A DNA stretch of 29,979 bases from Candidatus Pacebacteria bacterium CG10_big_fil_rev_8_21_14_0_10_44_11 (GTDB taxonomy: Bacteria; Patescibacteriota; Microgenomatia; UBA1400; PJMF01). The DNA lies in NCBI GenBank assembly GCA_002772705.1, contig PFDH01000046.1, positions 1 to 29,979 on the forward strand. The letters run 5' to 3'. Below are positions 1-7,086 of the stretch, one piece after another (the stretch's first letter is position 1; each line of letters begins with the position of its first letter). Both the position numbers and the translations under genes were made by a program. Under the pieces are notes generated by a model, which saw nothing but the letters and a program-made list of their open reading frames with translations, was not told the origin of the DNA and did not search any database.

Positions 1-411
1 GCCCTGGTGGTTGTCCTCAAACCAAAGCGCACCATGATAAATCTCAGCTCGATCGAAACCAAGCCGCCGGTTTCTTCTGCGACAACGTTCCACGCCAAAC
101 CCAATCCACCCCCGCCACCAATTCCCAGCTTTGGTACAATTTTGCCAACCGAGAAATCTAGAACCAACCTGGTCACCGCTCATCCAGAAACGATTGAAAC
201 GCCACCAATAGAAGAAATGAAAGCCCAGGCCGCTCAAGGCAGCCAAACCATGTTAGAACGATTAAAGGCTAAAGGAATTCAAGCGCCAGCACCAAAGGCT
301 GAGTCAGCCAGCCAAATCTCCCAGACTACCCAACCAGATCAGGGCGAGCCACCAGTCCAAACGACTCCTCCTTCGGATAATTCCTGGCCAGAAGACGAGA
401 TGGTGCGCTAA
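1..411 (+). CDS. C-terminal part of a proline-rich protein, cut by the window edge
   Basis: The frame is open from the first base to a TAA at 409-411, so this is the end of a longer gene whose start lies outside the window. The visible 136 residues have low complexity: a PNPPPPPIPSF stretch near residue 35, several Pro/Gln/Thr-rich segments and an acidic end (PEDEMVR). A short amphipathic stretch (EEMKAQAAQGSQTMLERLKAKG) could be helical. No catalytic motif is visible and I do not recognise the family. A disordered tail of a membrane or cell-envelope protein would look like this, but that is inference. The gene is followed by a 244-base spacer holding a long hairpin element and then the secE promoter. 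Confidence 0.6.
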   Translation, partial: ALVVVLKPKRTMINLSSIETKPPVSSATTFHAKPNPPPPPIPSFGTILPTEKSRTNLVTAHPETIETPPIEEMKAQAAQGSQTMLERLKAKGIQAPAPKAESASQISQTTQPDQGEPPVQTTPPSDNSWPEDEMVR

Positions 412-470
412 CGCTGTAGACGGACAGCAGATCTTAAGAATTTTTCACCTTTCTCACCAGCGCCACCCCT

Positions 471-636
471 AGAACCTATTTTGGAACCTTCTTTCGTAAT
501 GAAAGGCATCAGGTTTGAGGAAAAAGATGTTTTCTTCTGACGAAGGAGTAGCCAGGATTACTTCTAGGAAGAAAAAACATTCTTTTTACCAAATTCTGAT
601 GCCTCGTAATAGAATGCAGATTCCAAAATAGGTTCT
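471..636. repeat. 166-nt long-hairpin element, copy A
   Basis: The ends are a perfect 16-bp inverted repeat (471-486 with 621-636). Inside, further nested arms pair, for example CTGATGCC near 508 class segments with GGCATCAG, and an apical AGTA/TACT hairpin at the centre. Copy B (6897-7062) has exactly the same length and aligns without a gap, with about 115 of 166 bases identical by hand count. Conserved blocks include CCTTCTTTCG, GAGGAAAAAG, TGACGAAGG, TCTTTTTACC and AGAATGCA. The arms differ between copies but stay paired. It could be a structured RNA or a DNA hairpin element; the strand is not known. It ends just before the secE extended -10 box. Confidence 0.75.
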
Positions 637-637
637 A

Positions 638-646
638 TGATATAAT
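638..646 (+). promoter_or_regulatory. Extended -10 promoter of secE
   Basis: TGATATAAT (TG at 638-639, TATAAT at 641-646) is a consensus extended -10 box. The secE ATG is only 9 nt after it, so the predicted transcription start falls within about 3 nt of the start codon and the mRNA would be leaderless or nearly so. No clear -35 box is seen at the usual distance; that position lies in the arm of the hairpin element. Confidence 0.7.
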
Positions 647-655
647 ACTTTCTCT

Positions 656-844
656 ATGTTCAGCCCTGGTCAGTACCTCCGCGAAGTGTCTGAAGAAGTA
701 AAAAAAGTTTCTTGGCCTTCCAGGAAACAAACCATCGAAATGACAATCTTGGTGGTTGGAGTAAGTTTGCTGATTAGTGCCTACATTGGTGCCCTTGACT
801 ATGTCTTTCAACAAGTAGTAGTCAAAGTATTGTTAGGAGCCTAA
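656..844 (+). CDS. secE: Preprotein translocase subunit SecE
   Basis: 62 residues, the normal size of the short one-helix bacterial SecE. The N-terminal amphipathic part carries the family signature (YLREVSEEVKKVSWPSRKQT, residues 8-27), followed by one membrane helix (about 31-55). SecE stabilises SecY in the Sec channel in the cytoplasmic membrane. It is followed by nusG after 15 nt, the usual bacterial order, and leads the ribosomal protein operon. The start has no Shine-Dalgarno sequence but lies 9 nt after the -10 box, which suggests leaderless translation. Confidence 0.95.
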   Translation: MFSPGQYLREVSEEVKKVSWPSRKQTIEMTILVVGVSLLISAYIGALDYVFQQVVVKVLLGA

Positions 845-859
845 AAATAGTAAGTTTCT

Positions 860-1501
860 ATGACCGCAAAAGCTGCACAAACCAATAACTCAGATCAAGA
901 CCAGATGACCCCGCCCGAAGTGCAAGAGGTTAAAGTTCAGACCCCAAACATGATTACGGTTTCAGAAACCGAGAATAAAAAGGCTCGCTGGTACGTGGTG
1001 CACACCTACTCCGGCCACGAAAACAAAGTGGCAGAAACCCTGAAGCAGCGCGCTGAAACTCTCAACTTAACCGAAAAAATTATTTCTATTTTGATTCCCA
1101 CTGCCGAAAAAATTCAGATCAAGCGCGGTCAACGTAAAACGGTGCACGAAAAGATTTTCCCTGGCTACATGTTAGTTCAAATGGAATTAACCGATGACTC
1201 TTGGTTAGCAGTTCGGACTACTCAAGGCGTGACTGGCTTTGTTGGCGTTGGCAATAAACCCACTGCTCTGCCTAAACATGAAGTCGACGCCATCAAAAAG
1301 TACATGAGTCAAGCTGCACCACAATACAAGGCCGACTACACTGAGGGCGAAGCGATTCGCATTGTTGACGGTCCGTTCAACGACTTCTTGGGTACCGTTA
1401 ACTCAATTGACGAGGATAAAGGCAAGGTCGAAGTTTTGGTCAACATTTTTGGCCGAGAAACACCCGTTCAGCTGGATTTCTTACAAGTTAAAAAAGTATA
1501 G
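860..1501 (+). CDS. nusG: Transcription termination/antitermination protein NusG
   Basis: 213 residues. After a Gln/Thr-rich N-terminal extension of about 40 residues comes the NGN domain, starting with RWYVVHTYSGHENKVAE (about 43-60) and including FPGYMLVQMELTDDSW. A C-terminal KOW domain follows (EGEAIRIVDGPFNDFLGTV, then KVEVLVNIFGRETPVQLDF). NusG binds RNA polymerase at the clamp and links it to Rho or ribosomal S10. The extension is longer than in model bacteria and its role is unknown. It lies between secE and rplK in the conserved order. No strong ribosome binding site is seen; an ATG within the extension is possible but less natural. Confidence 0.95.
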   Translation: MTAKAAQTNNSDQDQMTPPEVQEVKVQTPNMITVSETENKKARWYVVHTYSGHENKVAETLKQRAETLNLTEKIISILIPTAEKIQIKRGQRKTVHEKIFPGYMLVQMELTDDSWLAVRTTQGVTGFVGVGNKPTALPKHEVDAIKKYMSQAAPQYKADYTEGEAIRIVDGPFNDFLGTVNSIDEDKGKVEVLVNIFGRETPVQLDFLQVKKV

Positions 1502-1552
1502 TATAATCGTCGTTTCTCGTGATTCAGATCAAGAAACAAGCAGAAATTAAAT

Positions 1553-1975
1553 ATGGCAAAACAAGTCAAAAACGTTCTCAAACTAAATCTTTCGGCTGGT
1601 ACGGCAACCCCAGCGCCTCCAGTCGGGCCAATTCTTGGTCAAGCTGGCATCAACATGATGGATTTCTTGAGGCAGTACAACGAAAAGACTAAAGATCAAA
1701 AAGGCCAGATCATTCCCGCTGAACTGACCATTTACAAGGATAACAGTTTCACCTTTATCCTAAAGTTACCGCCAGTTAGTGCCATGATTTTGCAAACTTT
1801 GAAACTCAAAGCTGGTGGCGCCACCCCAAGCAGAGAAAGTGCTGGAGTCTTAACCATGGATCAAGTCAAAGCCATTGCTGAGAAAAAAATGCCAGACTTA
1901 AACACCGAATCTTTAGCAAGTGCCATTCACTCGGTGATTGGGTCAGCCCGGAGCATGGGAATTCAGGTCAAGTAA
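1553..1975 (+). CDS. rplK: 50S ribosomal protein L11
   Basis: 140 residues, the standard length. The N-terminal domain has the proline-rich signature (ATPAPPVGPILGQAGINMMDF, within residues 18-40) that contacts 23S rRNA at the GTPase-associated centre. The C-terminal rRNA-binding domain ends with SAIHSVIGSARSMGIQVK. It follows nusG by 51 nt and precedes rplA by 27 nt in one transcription unit. No odd residues stand out. Confidence 0.96.
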   Translation: MAKQVKNVLKLNLSAGTATPAPPVGPILGQAGINMMDFLRQYNEKTKDQKGQIIPAELTIYKDNSFTFILKLPPVSAMILQTLKLKAGGATPSRESAGVLTMDQVKAIAEKKMPDLNTESLASAIHSVIGSARSMGIQVK

Positions 1976-2002
1976 TCATAACTAATTTCGGATAAAGGAA
2001 AT

Positions 2003-2698
2003 ATGGGAACTAAACGCAACGTTGACATGTCTGACAACACCGATACCATTAAGGTAGTCGAGTCTGAAGGGACACAAGAAGAGCAAACAACGGAGAAAAA
2101 GGCGAAAAAAGAGCACAAACGCAGCAAGAAATATGCTTCTGTCCGCTCTTTGGTTGATAAAACCAAGCTGTATGACGCCTTCGCCGCGGTCGAACTTGTT
2201 AAGAAACTTTCCTATTCTAAATTTGTCGGCACTGTCACCGCCGACGTAGTGGTTAAAGACATCGGTACCCAAGTTGATGTAGCTTTTCCCCACTCTACTG
2301 GCAAAGTCTTGCGCGTGGTCATCGCTACCGATGAATTGTTAAAAGATATCGAAGCTGGCAAAATTGAGTTTGATATTTTGCTGTCTCAACCTGCCATGGT
2401 TCCCAAACTAGCCAAGTTTGCCCGGATTTTAGGTCCAAAAGGCCTGATGCCCAATCCAAAAAATGGCACCATTACCCCCAACCCAGAACTGCGCAAAAAA
2501 GAGTTGGAAAGCGGTAAAGTTACTTTCAAAACCGAGAAAAAACAAGCCGTGATGCATATTACTTTGGGCAAAGCTTCGATGGAAACCAAAGATTTAGTTG
2601 AGAACGTTCACACTCTGATTGAAGCTCTGGGACTGAAAGCTTCAAAACTGACCCTGACCTCAACGATGAGTCCAGCGGTTAAGGTGAAGTTGAGTTAA
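2003..2698 (+). CDS. rplA: 50S ribosomal protein L1 with charged N-terminal extension
   Basis: 231 residues. The L1 core begins near residue 45 (YASVRSLVDKTKLYDAFAAV). It includes GKVLRVVIA, the conserved loop LGPKGLMPNPKNGTITPN (about 147-164), and the end LTLTSTMSPAVKVKLS. The first 40 or so residues are Lys/Glu-rich and are an extra tail not needed for the L1 fold. L1 binds 23S rRNA at the stalk and in many bacteria represses its own mRNA. The start is set by AAAGGA three bases before the ATG, a spacing seen several times in this window. The gene is the last of the secE-nusG-rplK-rplA run; rplJ and rplL do not follow here. Confidence 0.95.
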   Translation: MGTKRNVDMSDNTDTIKVVESEGTQEEQTTEKKAKKEHKRSKKYASVRSLVDKTKLYDAFAAVELVKKLSYSKFVGTVTADVVVKDIGTQVDVAFPHSTGKVLRVVIATDELLKDIEAGKIEFDILLSQPAMVPKLAKFARILGPKGLMPNPKNGTITPNPELRKKELESGKVTFKTEKKQAVMHITLGKASMETKDLVENVHTLIEALGLKASKLTLTSTMSPAVKVKLS

Positions 2699-2754
2699 AA
2701 TCAAGGAATAAAGTAATTAGAATGTTATAATTTTTCCTTAAAAATGAATATTAA

Positions 2755-2925
2755 TATAGAAATAAATTTGATCTGGTTATTTCCAAACAAGAACTAGCCA
2801 AACACTTTGCTGGCGTGGTAGAGGCCACTGACCAACCAAGATTTTTGCAAAATACAGACTGGAGCACCACTGAATCGTTTTTCTTAACTGAAACAAAAAA
2901 ATTAAGCCCAGAATTTTTGGGTTAA
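2755..2925 (+). pseudogene. Possible relic of a small gene without a start codon
   Basis: This frame is open from 2755 to a TAA at 2923-2925 and encodes protein-like sequence (DLVISKQELAKHFAGVVE, then QPRFLQNTDWSTTESFFL). It has no in-frame ATG at its head. An ATG at 2744, 13 nt after an extended -10 box (TGTTATAAT, 2724-2731), reads into a different frame that stops after 17 codons. One inserted base near 2760 would join the two. The simplest reading is a decayed or frameshifted small gene. I do not recognise the family. The rest of the 2699-2988 spacer shows nothing else convincing. Confidence 0.3.
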
Positions 2926-2976
2926 TGCTTTGAAAAATTTCGTTAGTTGCAGATTGTCTATATCATTCTCATATAT

Positions 2977-2982
2977 TAAAAT
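2977..2982 (+). promoter_or_regulatory. -10 box before the cell-wall hydrolase gene
   Basis: TAAAAT lies 6 nt before the ATG at 2989, with AT-rich sequence upstream. The spacing fits a leaderless transcript like those predicted for secE, murD and others here. No ribosome binding site precedes the ATG. Confidence 0.45.
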
Positions 2983-2988
2983 GCAGCT

Positions 2989-4197
2989 ATGGCTAAAGGT
3001 CTGCCCGAAATATTGACAGAAACAGTTCAAATCTCTTTTCCAATTTCAAAATCAGGGTTATATGCAATCAGTATTACTGCTCGATGTAAAGACAGTAGTG
3101 ATTTGCGGGTGGAAATTGACAATCGGTTATTTAGAGAAATTCCCCCAAAGAAAAATATTCAAAAATATGATATTCCTCCAGCCTGGAATGGGAATCAACT
3201 AAGGGGTTTACAACAAACCAATGTTTTTCTGATTAAGCTTGAGAGCGGTGAACATACCCTAACTTTTTTCCCAAAAGGCCAAGCTACTGTTGAGACGTGG
3301 GATTTTTGGGCCATTGATGATTCAACAGATATCACCTTTAATCTTGACAAACAAGCTGAAGATGGTGATAAACGGCCTTGGTTTAGCTTTGTTTTAGTTG
3401 ATCTTCCGCTTGTTTCAGTTTTAGCACAAGTTAGCGTTTCTTGGCACTATTTTGATGGTGATGATGCAAAAGTAGCAATTGATAATCAACTCGAACCTAA
3501 TCCCAATTCATTACTTTGGAGAAATTGGGTGTGGCATGCTACACCTATCCAATTGTTCAGCGGTCCAAAAAAAGAGCAGAAAATTTTTACCAAAAATCTA
3601 TCATCAGGAATGCATTATCTTGAGCTTTGGGCTGACAAAACACCAACTTTGCATCAAGTGAGTCTAAATTTAGGAAAGATTGATTTGAAGCAAAAAACAG
3701 ATCAAATCTCTCCTATCCCAACAGTTTCTAATCCTGAGTGGACAGGAAATTTTGCTGATGATCCAGACCAAATCATTTTAGCTCGAGTTCTATTTGGTGA
3801 AGCACGCAATACTCTTGTACCAGATGAAGCAAGAATTGCCATTGGTTGGGTGATAAAAAATAGAGTTGACAGCAGTGGATGGTCCAACTCTTACCGAGAG
3901 GTTATTACTACCCCATCTCAATTTAGTTCTTTCAATCGTGGTGATGACAATAGACCATTTGTTGAAAACCCACTTTATACAGATAACCCAATTGACAAAA
4001 AAGCTTGGGAACATGCTTATGAGCTAGCCGGAAAAATCATCTCCAATGAAATAGAAGATCCCACAAAGGGAGCTAATCATTACTACGATGACAGTATCAG
4101 TACTCCATCATGGGCTGAGAACCAACAACTAACGCTCACAATCTCGTATTTAAATCAATACGAAAAGAAAGTTTCTATTTTCTTCTTTCAACTATGA
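2989..4197 (+). CDS. SleB-family cell-wall hydrolase with two N-terminal beta-domains
   Basis: 402 residues. The C-terminal part (about 255-375) matches the Hydrolase_2/SleB type: ILARVLFGEARN with the Glu of the GEAR motif, IAIGWVIKNRVDSSGW, a Gln-Phe-Ser-Ser segment (TPSQFSSFN), and DPTKGANHYYDDSIS. Proteins of this family cleave peptidoglycan glycan strands. The N-terminal 230 residues are two similar beta-rich units; compare DLRVEIDNRLF near residue 38 with DAKVAIDNQLE near 160. Each unit ends in a Gly-x-His strand. They look like carbohydrate-binding or CARDB-like modules, but I cannot name them. No signal peptide is visible at the N-terminus. It overlaps the next gene by 4 nt (ATGA), so the two are probably made together. 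Confidence 0.75.
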   Translation: MAKGLPEILTETVQISFPISKSGLYAISITARCKDSSDLRVEIDNRLFREIPPKKNIQKYDIPPAWNGNQLRGLQQTNVFLIKLESGEHTLTFFPKGQATVETWDFWAIDDSTDITFNLDKQAEDGDKRPWFSFVLVDLPLVSVLAQVSVSWHYFDGDDAKVAIDNQLEPNPNSLLWRNWVWHATPIQLFSGPKKEQKIFTKNLSSGMHYLELWADKTPTLHQVSLNLGKIDLKQKTDQISPIPTVSNPEWTGNFADDPDQIILARVLFGEARNTLVPDEARIAIGWVIKNRVDSSGWSNSYREVITTPSQFSSFNRGDDNRPFVENPLYTDNPIDKKAWEHAYELAGKIISNEIEDPTKGANHYYDDSISTPSWAENQQLTLTISYLNQYEKKVSIFFFQL

Positions 4198-4934
4198 AAC
4201 GCAAAAACTACCTATATTTTTTTGCCTTCAGTTTACTTTTGGTCATTGTGACAACTACTGGTTTTAGTTTTTATTTGAAAGATAACTTAGTTCAAGAGAT
4301 TAGTAGATCAACTTTTTCTCCCGTAACCACTAATCCTACTAACTTAGTTGACGTGATGAGCATTGATCAAGAGGATTATCAGTATCTTTCAAATAAGGAA
4401 GATTACACAGTTATCTTCACAAAGAACAATACACAAAGGTACGTATACTTTAATGACAAACCACTTACATCATTTGCACTCTCTCCCTCTCGAGAACAAG
4501 CAGCTTTTCTTTATCGAGTAGATAATGAATCCCAAGAGGAACAAGCCCTGATTTTGCTTGGAAAACAAGCTGATAGAAGCAAGGAAATTTATCACACGAA
4601 GGATGTATTCTGGGATATTACAAGTCATATTCAGTGGCTTGGCAATGATCATCTCTTTTTCTTACGACACTGTGGTACGTCTTGCCAAGGCGTAACATTA
4701 TTGGATATTCGGTCTAGTGAAACTAGTAACGCTACATTGTCCTATTCCTCTTTTTCTGACCAACCCCCGATGACATATTTTAAGGATTGGTTTGGGCAGG
4801 AATACAAAATGGGTGGATTATTGGATAAGTTGCTATCCAGAACTGATAATAACCAGCATTACTTGGTTTTTGTACTGAAAGATATAGAAGGAAATTATCT
4901 CGAAGAAAAAGAGATTCTTTTCCCAAAGTTGTGA
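4194..4934 (+). CDS. Membrane-anchored protein of unknown function
   Basis: 246 residues. A short basic start (MKRKN) is followed by one membrane helix (YLYFFAFSLLLVIVTTTGF), so the rest should lie outside the membrane. The outer part has strands with pieces such as LSPSREQAAFLYRVD and IQWLGNDHLFFLRHCGTSC, which resemble blades of TolB/WD-like beta-propellers. Two Cys (HCGTSC) could pair. I do not recognise the family. The ATG overlaps the hydrolase stop codon, so translation is likely coupled, and the two may work together at the cell wall. This pair is more AT-rich than the ribosomal genes before it. Confidence 0.65.
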   Translation: MKRKNYLYFFAFSLLLVIVTTTGFSFYLKDNLVQEISRSTFSPVTTNPTNLVDVMSIDQEDYQYLSNKEDYTVIFTKNNTQRYVYFNDKPLTSFALSPSREQAAFLYRVDNESQEEQALILLGKQADRSKEIYHTKDVFWDITSHIQWLGNDHLFFLRHCGTSCQGVTLLDIRSSETSNATLSYSSFSDQPPMTYFKDWFGQEYKMGGLLDKLLSRTDNNQHYLVFVLKDIEGNYLEEKEILFPKL

Positions 4935-4952
4935 AACCCTAATTGAGAAAAC

Positions 4953-6713
4953 TTAAAAACTATTTTCTCTTTTTTCAATTTTCTCCCTGCAACTAGCCAC
5001 AAACTCTGTCAACTTGAGCACTTCCTGTCCTCCACCGTCGCGATTTCTAACCGCTACCGTTTGTTGCTCGGTTTCTTTGTCACCGACTACCGCCATCAGT
5101 GGCACTTTTTGCAGTTGAGCATCGCGAATTTTGGCTTGAAGGCGTTCTGAACGACCGTCAACCTCTACCCTGACACCAGCATGACGCAGCTCGGCGGCTA
5201 CTTCGTTGGCATACTCTTGATGGCGATCAGTGATCGGCAAAACTTTGACCTGGACTGGCGATAACCAAACTGGGAACGCTCCGGCATAATGCTCAAGCAA
5301 GAACGCCAAGAAACGCTCGTGGACTGACAACGGCGCCCGATGAATCACAAAGACTTCGCTATTTTTCTCGCCATTTTCGCCAACATACGACAAGCCAAAC
5401 CGCTCGCTAGCAACAAAATCCAGTTGAATGGTAGACATCGTCTCTTCTCGACCAACCACCGACTTAAACTGGACGTCAACTTTAGGGCCGTAAAAGGCGG
5501 CTTCATCATCAGCTTCGACAAACTGAACGTTCTGCTCTTGCAACACTTCGCGCAACACTTGCTCAGAATACTCCCAGTTCTCGGGCTGGTTGATGTATTT
5601 ATCGGTGTGAGCTGGATCCCATTTTGACAATCTAAACCAATAATCCTTCAAGCCAAAAATGGCAAAATAATCTTGAGTTAGGCGCAAAACGCTGGCAAAC
5701 TCAGATTTGATCTGGTCTTTGGTGCAGTAAATGTGAGCGTCGTTCATGGTCATTGCCCGGACGCGCAATAATCCCGCCAGTGTCCCCGATAATTCGTTTC
5801 TGTAACAAGTACCATACTCGGCCAACCGAAGCGGCATTTCGCGATAACTTCGACTAGCATGTTGAAAAATCCGGTGATGATGCGGACAGTTCATGGCTCT
5901 CAAGTAATACGTGCCATCATCCATCACCATTGGCGGATACATGCTGTCTTTGTAGTACGGCAAGTGACCAGATTTAAGATACAGTTCTGCTTTGGCGATG
6001 TGTGGGGTTGCCACCCGCAAGTAACCGGCCTCGGCTTCTTTTTCTTTGACCAGTTTTTCGATTTCGTCCCTGATGATTGTGCCTTTGGGTAGCCACATCA
6101 CCAGGCCTTTACCCACCATTTCGTCAATAAAAAATAGCTCTAGTTCCCGTCCCAGTTTGCGGTGATCCCGCAACTTGGCCTCTTCTTGCTGCTTCAAAAA
6201 TTCCTCCAACTCGGCTGCAGAGAAAAAAGCGGTGCCATAAATGCGCGTCAACATCGTGTTTTTTTCGTCTCCCCGCCAATACGCACCGGCAATTGATAGC
6301 AACTTGAAGTGCTGAAGTGCTGCTACTGGGTTGTCAACGTGTCCGCCGCGACATAAATCTTCAAATTGGCCGGAACGATAAAAGGTAATTGGCTCACCTG
6401 TGCCAACAATTTCATCAATCAGTTCTAACTTATATTGATTGCCCCTTACTTTCTCTTTGGCCTCTTCTGCCGAAACTTCCTGCCGCTCAAAACCTTGCCA
6501 ATTTTTGACTATCTGTCGCATTTTTTCTTCTATTTTGGGTAAGTCTTTATCAGAAATTGGCTGAGCACATTCGAAGTCATAATAAAAGCCATCCTCAGTT
6601 GCTGGACCAATCGTCAACTTGGTCTGCGGCCACAATTCTACTACCGCTGCCGCCAGTAAATGAGCTGCCGAGTGTCGTAGCTGTTCTAACGCTTTTTTCT
6701 GATCTTCTGGCAT
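4953..6713 (-). CDS. thrS: Threonyl-tRNA synthetase lacking the TGS domain
   Basis: About 586 residues; E. coli ThrRS has about 640 because of an N-terminal TGS domain that is absent here. The protein begins almost directly with the editing domain: HSAAHLLAAAVVELWP (HxxxH) and the CRGGHVDN Cys/His pair. The class II core follows with MNCPHHHRIF (zinc Cys), motif 2 around RNELSGTLAGLLRVRAMTMN, DAHIYCT (zinc His) and VIHRAPLSVHERF (motif 3 region). The anticodon-binding domain is at the end (VQVKVLPITDRHQEYA). I chose the ATG at 6713 because AAAGGG precedes it by three bases; an ATG at 6725 is in frame but abuts a hairpin. Expression is probably set by the attenuator upstream. Confidence 0.95.
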   Translation of the reverse strand: MPEDQKKALEQLRHSAAHLLAAAVVELWPQTKLTIGPATEDGFYYDFECAQPISDKDLPKIEEKMRQIVKNWQGFERQEVSAEEAKEKVRGNQYKLELIDEIVGTGEPITFYRSGQFEDLCRGGHVDNPVAALQHFKLLSIAGAYWRGDEKNTMLTRIYGTAFFSAAELEEFLKQQEEAKLRDHRKLGRELELFFIDEMVGKGLVMWLPKGTIIRDEIEKLVKEKEAEAGYLRVATPHIAKAELYLKSGHLPYYKDSMYPPMVMDDGTYYLRAMNCPHHHRIFQHASRSYREMPLRLAEYGTCYRNELSGTLAGLLRVRAMTMNDAHIYCTKDQIKSEFASVLRLTQDYFAIFGLKDYWFRLSKWDPAHTDKYINQPENWEYSEQVLREVLQEQNVQFVEADDEAAFYGPKVDVQFKSVVGREETMSTIQLDFVASERFGLSYVGENGEKNSEVFVIHRAPLSVHERFLAFLLEHYAGAFPVWLSPVQVKVLPITDRHQEYANEVAAELRHAGVRVEVDGRSERLQAKIRDAQLQKVPLMAVVGDKETEQQTVAVRNRDGGGQEVLKLTEFVASCREKIEKRENSF

Positions 6714-6725
6714 ATTCCCTTTCAT

Positions 6726-6756
6726 TAGACTTGTTGCGGAATAAGTAACAAGTCTA
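6726..6756 (-). repeat. Hairpin directly before thrS, sharing its arm with the element beside leuS
   Basis: TAGACTTGTT (6726-6735) and AACAAGTCTA (6747-6756) form a 10-bp perfect stem with an 11-nt loop. In the thrS mRNA it ends next to the upstream AUG and 12 nt before the AUG I prefer. On the plus strand the first 20 bases match 23467-23486 beside leuS with one mismatch. It looks like an element of that type with its interior deleted. It may also act on thrS translation; E. coli thrS uses operator hairpins, but the loop here shows no clear Thr anticodon mimic. Confidence 0.6.
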
Positions 6757-6779
6757 TTGTATCTTAACAGGACTTGTAC

Positions 6780-6802
6780 AAAAAAACCCGCTTGGCGGCG
6801 GG
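6780..6802 (-). terminator. Intrinsic terminator of the thrS attenuator
   Basis: On the minus strand CCCGC (6802-6798) and GCGGG (6791-6787) make a 5-bp GC stem with a 6-nt loop, followed by seven T (6786-6780). It lies between the leader peptide and thrS, so it would stop transcription before thrS. Its 5' arm is the same segment that pairs with the antiterminator arm at 6830-6825. Confidence 0.85.
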
Positions 6803-6857
6803 ATTTGAAACTACCTCAACCACACCCCGCGTTAGCGACTGGTAGTAATGGTAGTTT
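6798..6857 (-). promoter_or_regulatory. Alternative stems of the threonine attenuator
   Basis: Two competing pairings are visible on the minus strand. Stem 1: AAACTACC (6857-6850), which contains the first Thr codons, pairs perfectly with GGTAGTTT (6815-6808). Stem 2 (antiterminator): GCGGGG (6830-6825), starting one base after the leader stop codon, pairs with TCCCGC (6803-6798), which is the 5' arm of the terminator. A ribosome stalled at the Thr codons leaves GCGGGG free to form the antiterminator. A ribosome at the stop codon covers GCGGGG and lets the terminator form. This is the logic of classical amino-acid attenuators. Confidence 0.8.
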
Positions 6858-6873
6858 GTCTGTTGCAAATCAT
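6832..6873 (-). CDS. Threonine-rich leader peptide of thrS (13 aa)
   Basis: The frame reads MICNRQTTITTSR and stops at TAA (6834-6832). Four of five consecutive residues are threonine (ACT ACC ATT ACT ACC), like the TTITTT core of the E. coli ThrL peptide. The ATG is 9 nt after a TATAAT box, so it could be the first codon of a leaderless RNA. AGGTGA sits just before it but may lie upstream of the transcription start. Its job would be to sense charged tRNA-Thr by ribosome stalling. The codon run, the promoter and the stems fit together; function is inferred. Confidence 0.8.
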   Translation of the reverse strand: MICNRQTTITTSR

Positions 6874-6882
6874 CTGTCACCT

Positions 6883-6910
6883 ATTATATAAACATAAGAA
6901 GCAATTTCAA
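6883..6910 (-). promoter_or_regulatory. Promoter of the thrS leader transcript
   Basis: On the minus strand TTGAAA (6910-6905) and TATAAT (6888-6883) are separated by 16 bp, close to the sigma-70 consensus. The -35 box lies inside the outer arm of the 166-nt hairpin copy B. Transcription is predicted to start at about 6877-6874, right at the leader peptide ATG. Confidence 0.75.
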
Positions 6911-7062
6911 CTCCTTCTTTCGTCGTGAAAGGCACTAAATTCGAGGAAAAAGTCGCTTTCTTTTGACGAAGGGCTAGCTTGATCTAGCTCGAGGAAGAAA
7001 AAGTGATCTTTTTACCGAAGCTTAGTGACTTGCAACAGAATGCAGGGGTTGGAATTGCTTCT
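6897..7062. repeat. 166-nt long-hairpin element, copy B
   Basis: The outer arms 6897-6914 and 7045-7062 pair over 18 bp if read as RNA, with two G-U pairs. The apical GCTAG/CTAGC hairpin and the inner CACTAA/TTAGTG stem replace different but also paired sequences in copy A. Length is 166 nt, the same as copy A, with no gaps in the alignment. The element sits between two divergent transcription units. Its left arm carries the thrS -35 box, and its right end is 12 nt before the ribosome binding site of the gene at 7087. Confidence 0.75.
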
Positions 7063-7086
7063 AATATTTCTGCAAGGAGTTGTTGA

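Noticed and set aside
471..636. RNase P RNA or 6S RNA in the 166-nt element
   Set aside because: GAGGAAA and ACAGAA-like words recall RNase P, but the element is a single long hairpin of 166 nt present in two copies, too short and wrongly arranged for RNase P. 6S RNA cannot be excluded from sequence alone but is not supported by its position before unrelated genes.
6798..6835. tRNA-like T-arm (TTTCAAATCCCGCC on the minus strand)
   Set aside because: The five bases before the TTCAAAT-like loop do not pair with those after it, and no cloverleaf can be built; the pairing belongs to the attenuator.
6780..7062. T-box riboswitch in front of thrS
   Set aside because: There is no recognisable T-box sequence or specifier stem, and the leader peptide with Thr codons explains the terminator and antiterminator better.
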